This document shows positions 19,149 through 19,463 of a DNA stretch of 19,463 nucleotides, piece by piece. The stretch's first letter is position 1. Every line of letters starts with the position of its first letter. The notes under the pieces were generated by a model that did not search any database, was not told the origin of the DNA, and was given only the letters and a program-made list of their open reading frames with translations. The stretch is from Thermofilaceae archaeon (GTDB taxonomy: Archaea > Thermoproteota > Thermoprotei > Thermofilales > Thermofilaceae): NCBI GenBank assembly GCA_027027675.1, contig JALVKT010000195.1, positions 1-19,463 of the forward strand. Reading direction: 5' to 3'. The position numbers were made by a program, and so were the translations under genes.

Positions 19149-19463
19149 TTACCTGCGCCTCCGCCACACATATACCGCCACCGCGGCCGCCGCCACAGCA
19201 GCTGCGAGAAGCAAAACCTCAGGTCCCCCGCCGGGCCCGCCTTCAGCCTCCCCGCTGCGGGAAGCATTAACGCTCTCCACGCCGCGTTTCTGCTTCGCCG
19301 CGCTCGGCTTCGACTCGCCTCCCTTCTTGGGGGTTCCCCCCGTGACAGGTGGAGCAGGCTTTTCTCCGCCGCGCTTGTTGGCTGCGCCTTCCAGCGTGTA
19401 GATTGCGGTGAGGCTTCCATCGAGCCCCGCTATGAGGAGTGTGTAATGGTTGCTGCCGCCGCT
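19149..19463 (-). CDS. C-terminal end of a surface protein with a C-terminal membrane anchor (runs off right edge)
   Basis: Reading the minus strand from 19463 gives 104 open codons ending in TAA at 19149-19151; the start lies beyond the window. The first part (NHYTLLIAGLDGSLTAIYTL) looks like the last strands of a beta-propeller-type outer domain. Then come a low-complexity linker rich in Gly, Lys, Pro and Ser (about 26-80), one membrane segment (EVLLLAAAVAAAAVAVYVW) and a basic tail RRRR that stops transfer. This is the standard end of an archaeal surface protein anchored at its C-terminus. It lies 33 bases before the Yip1-like gene on the same strand, but that gene has its own TATA box. 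Confidence 0.8.
   Translation of the reverse strand, partial: SGGSNHYTLLIAGLDGSLTAIYTLEGAANKRGGEKPAPPVTGGTPKKGGESKPSAAKQKRGVESVNASRSGEAEGGPGGGPEVLLLAAAVAAAAVAVYVWRRRR

Overview
The window looks like chromosomal DNA of a thermophilic crenarchaeon (Thermoproteota). The evidence is: TATA boxes about 25-30 bp before starts that have little or no leader; heavy use of AGG/ATA codons and GTG/TTG starts; very tight gene packing with overlapping stops and starts; G+C near 60% by eye; and families that I recall as archaeal (a DUF2139-like protein, LctP-type permease, archaeal-type sugar ABC systems). The genus cannot be fixed from this sequence. I saw no rRNA, tRNA, CRISPR array or insertion sequence.

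Layout. 1-951 (minus): an ABC exporter-type ATPase followed by the start of its permease, which runs off the left edge. 998-3646 (minus): a nitrilase-fold glutaminase, an NAD synthetase, a small unknown protein and a membrane-anchored extracellular protein. The first two together look like a split glutamine-dependent NAD synthetase. 3722-4180 (plus): a Nudix hydrolase that closely resembles MTH1, divergent from the NAD operon. 4177-5743 (minus): a secreted or anchored unknown protein and a heme O synthase. 5849-6361 (plus): a PfpI/DJ-1 family protein.

6393-12444 is a carbohydrate ABC uptake system. The minus strand carries the solute-binding protein (membrane anchor plus coiled-coil stalk), two permeases and a DUF2139-like protein, in that transcription order. 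The MalK/MsmK-type ATPase is divergent on the plus strand. Between them lies a 324-bp region of about 25% G+C that holds two TATA boxes and several perfect inverted repeats, and is probably the control region for sugar uptake.

12454-14818 (minus) is a complete ECF-type nickel/cobalt importer (CbiM-CbiN-CbiQ-CbiO). An inverted repeat of the NikR type flanks its TATA box, which favours nickel as substrate and NikR as regulator. 14859-16806 (minus): an LctP-family permease directly followed by pyroglutamyl peptidase. 16942-17160 (plus): a small unknown protein. 17176-19118 (minus): a tightly coupled operon of a Yip1-like membrane protein, an anchored beta-rich DUF4097-like protein and a winged-helix regulator, with a candidate operator at its start. 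19149-19463 (minus): the C-terminal end of a large surface protein with a single C-terminal membrane anchor.

The strongest candidates for undescribed biology are the DUF2139-like partner of the sugar transporter together with its AT-rich control region, and the Yip1/DUF4097/winged-helix operon, which may be an envelope-sensing module. The split NAD synthetase and the NikR-like site are the most readily testable functional predictions.
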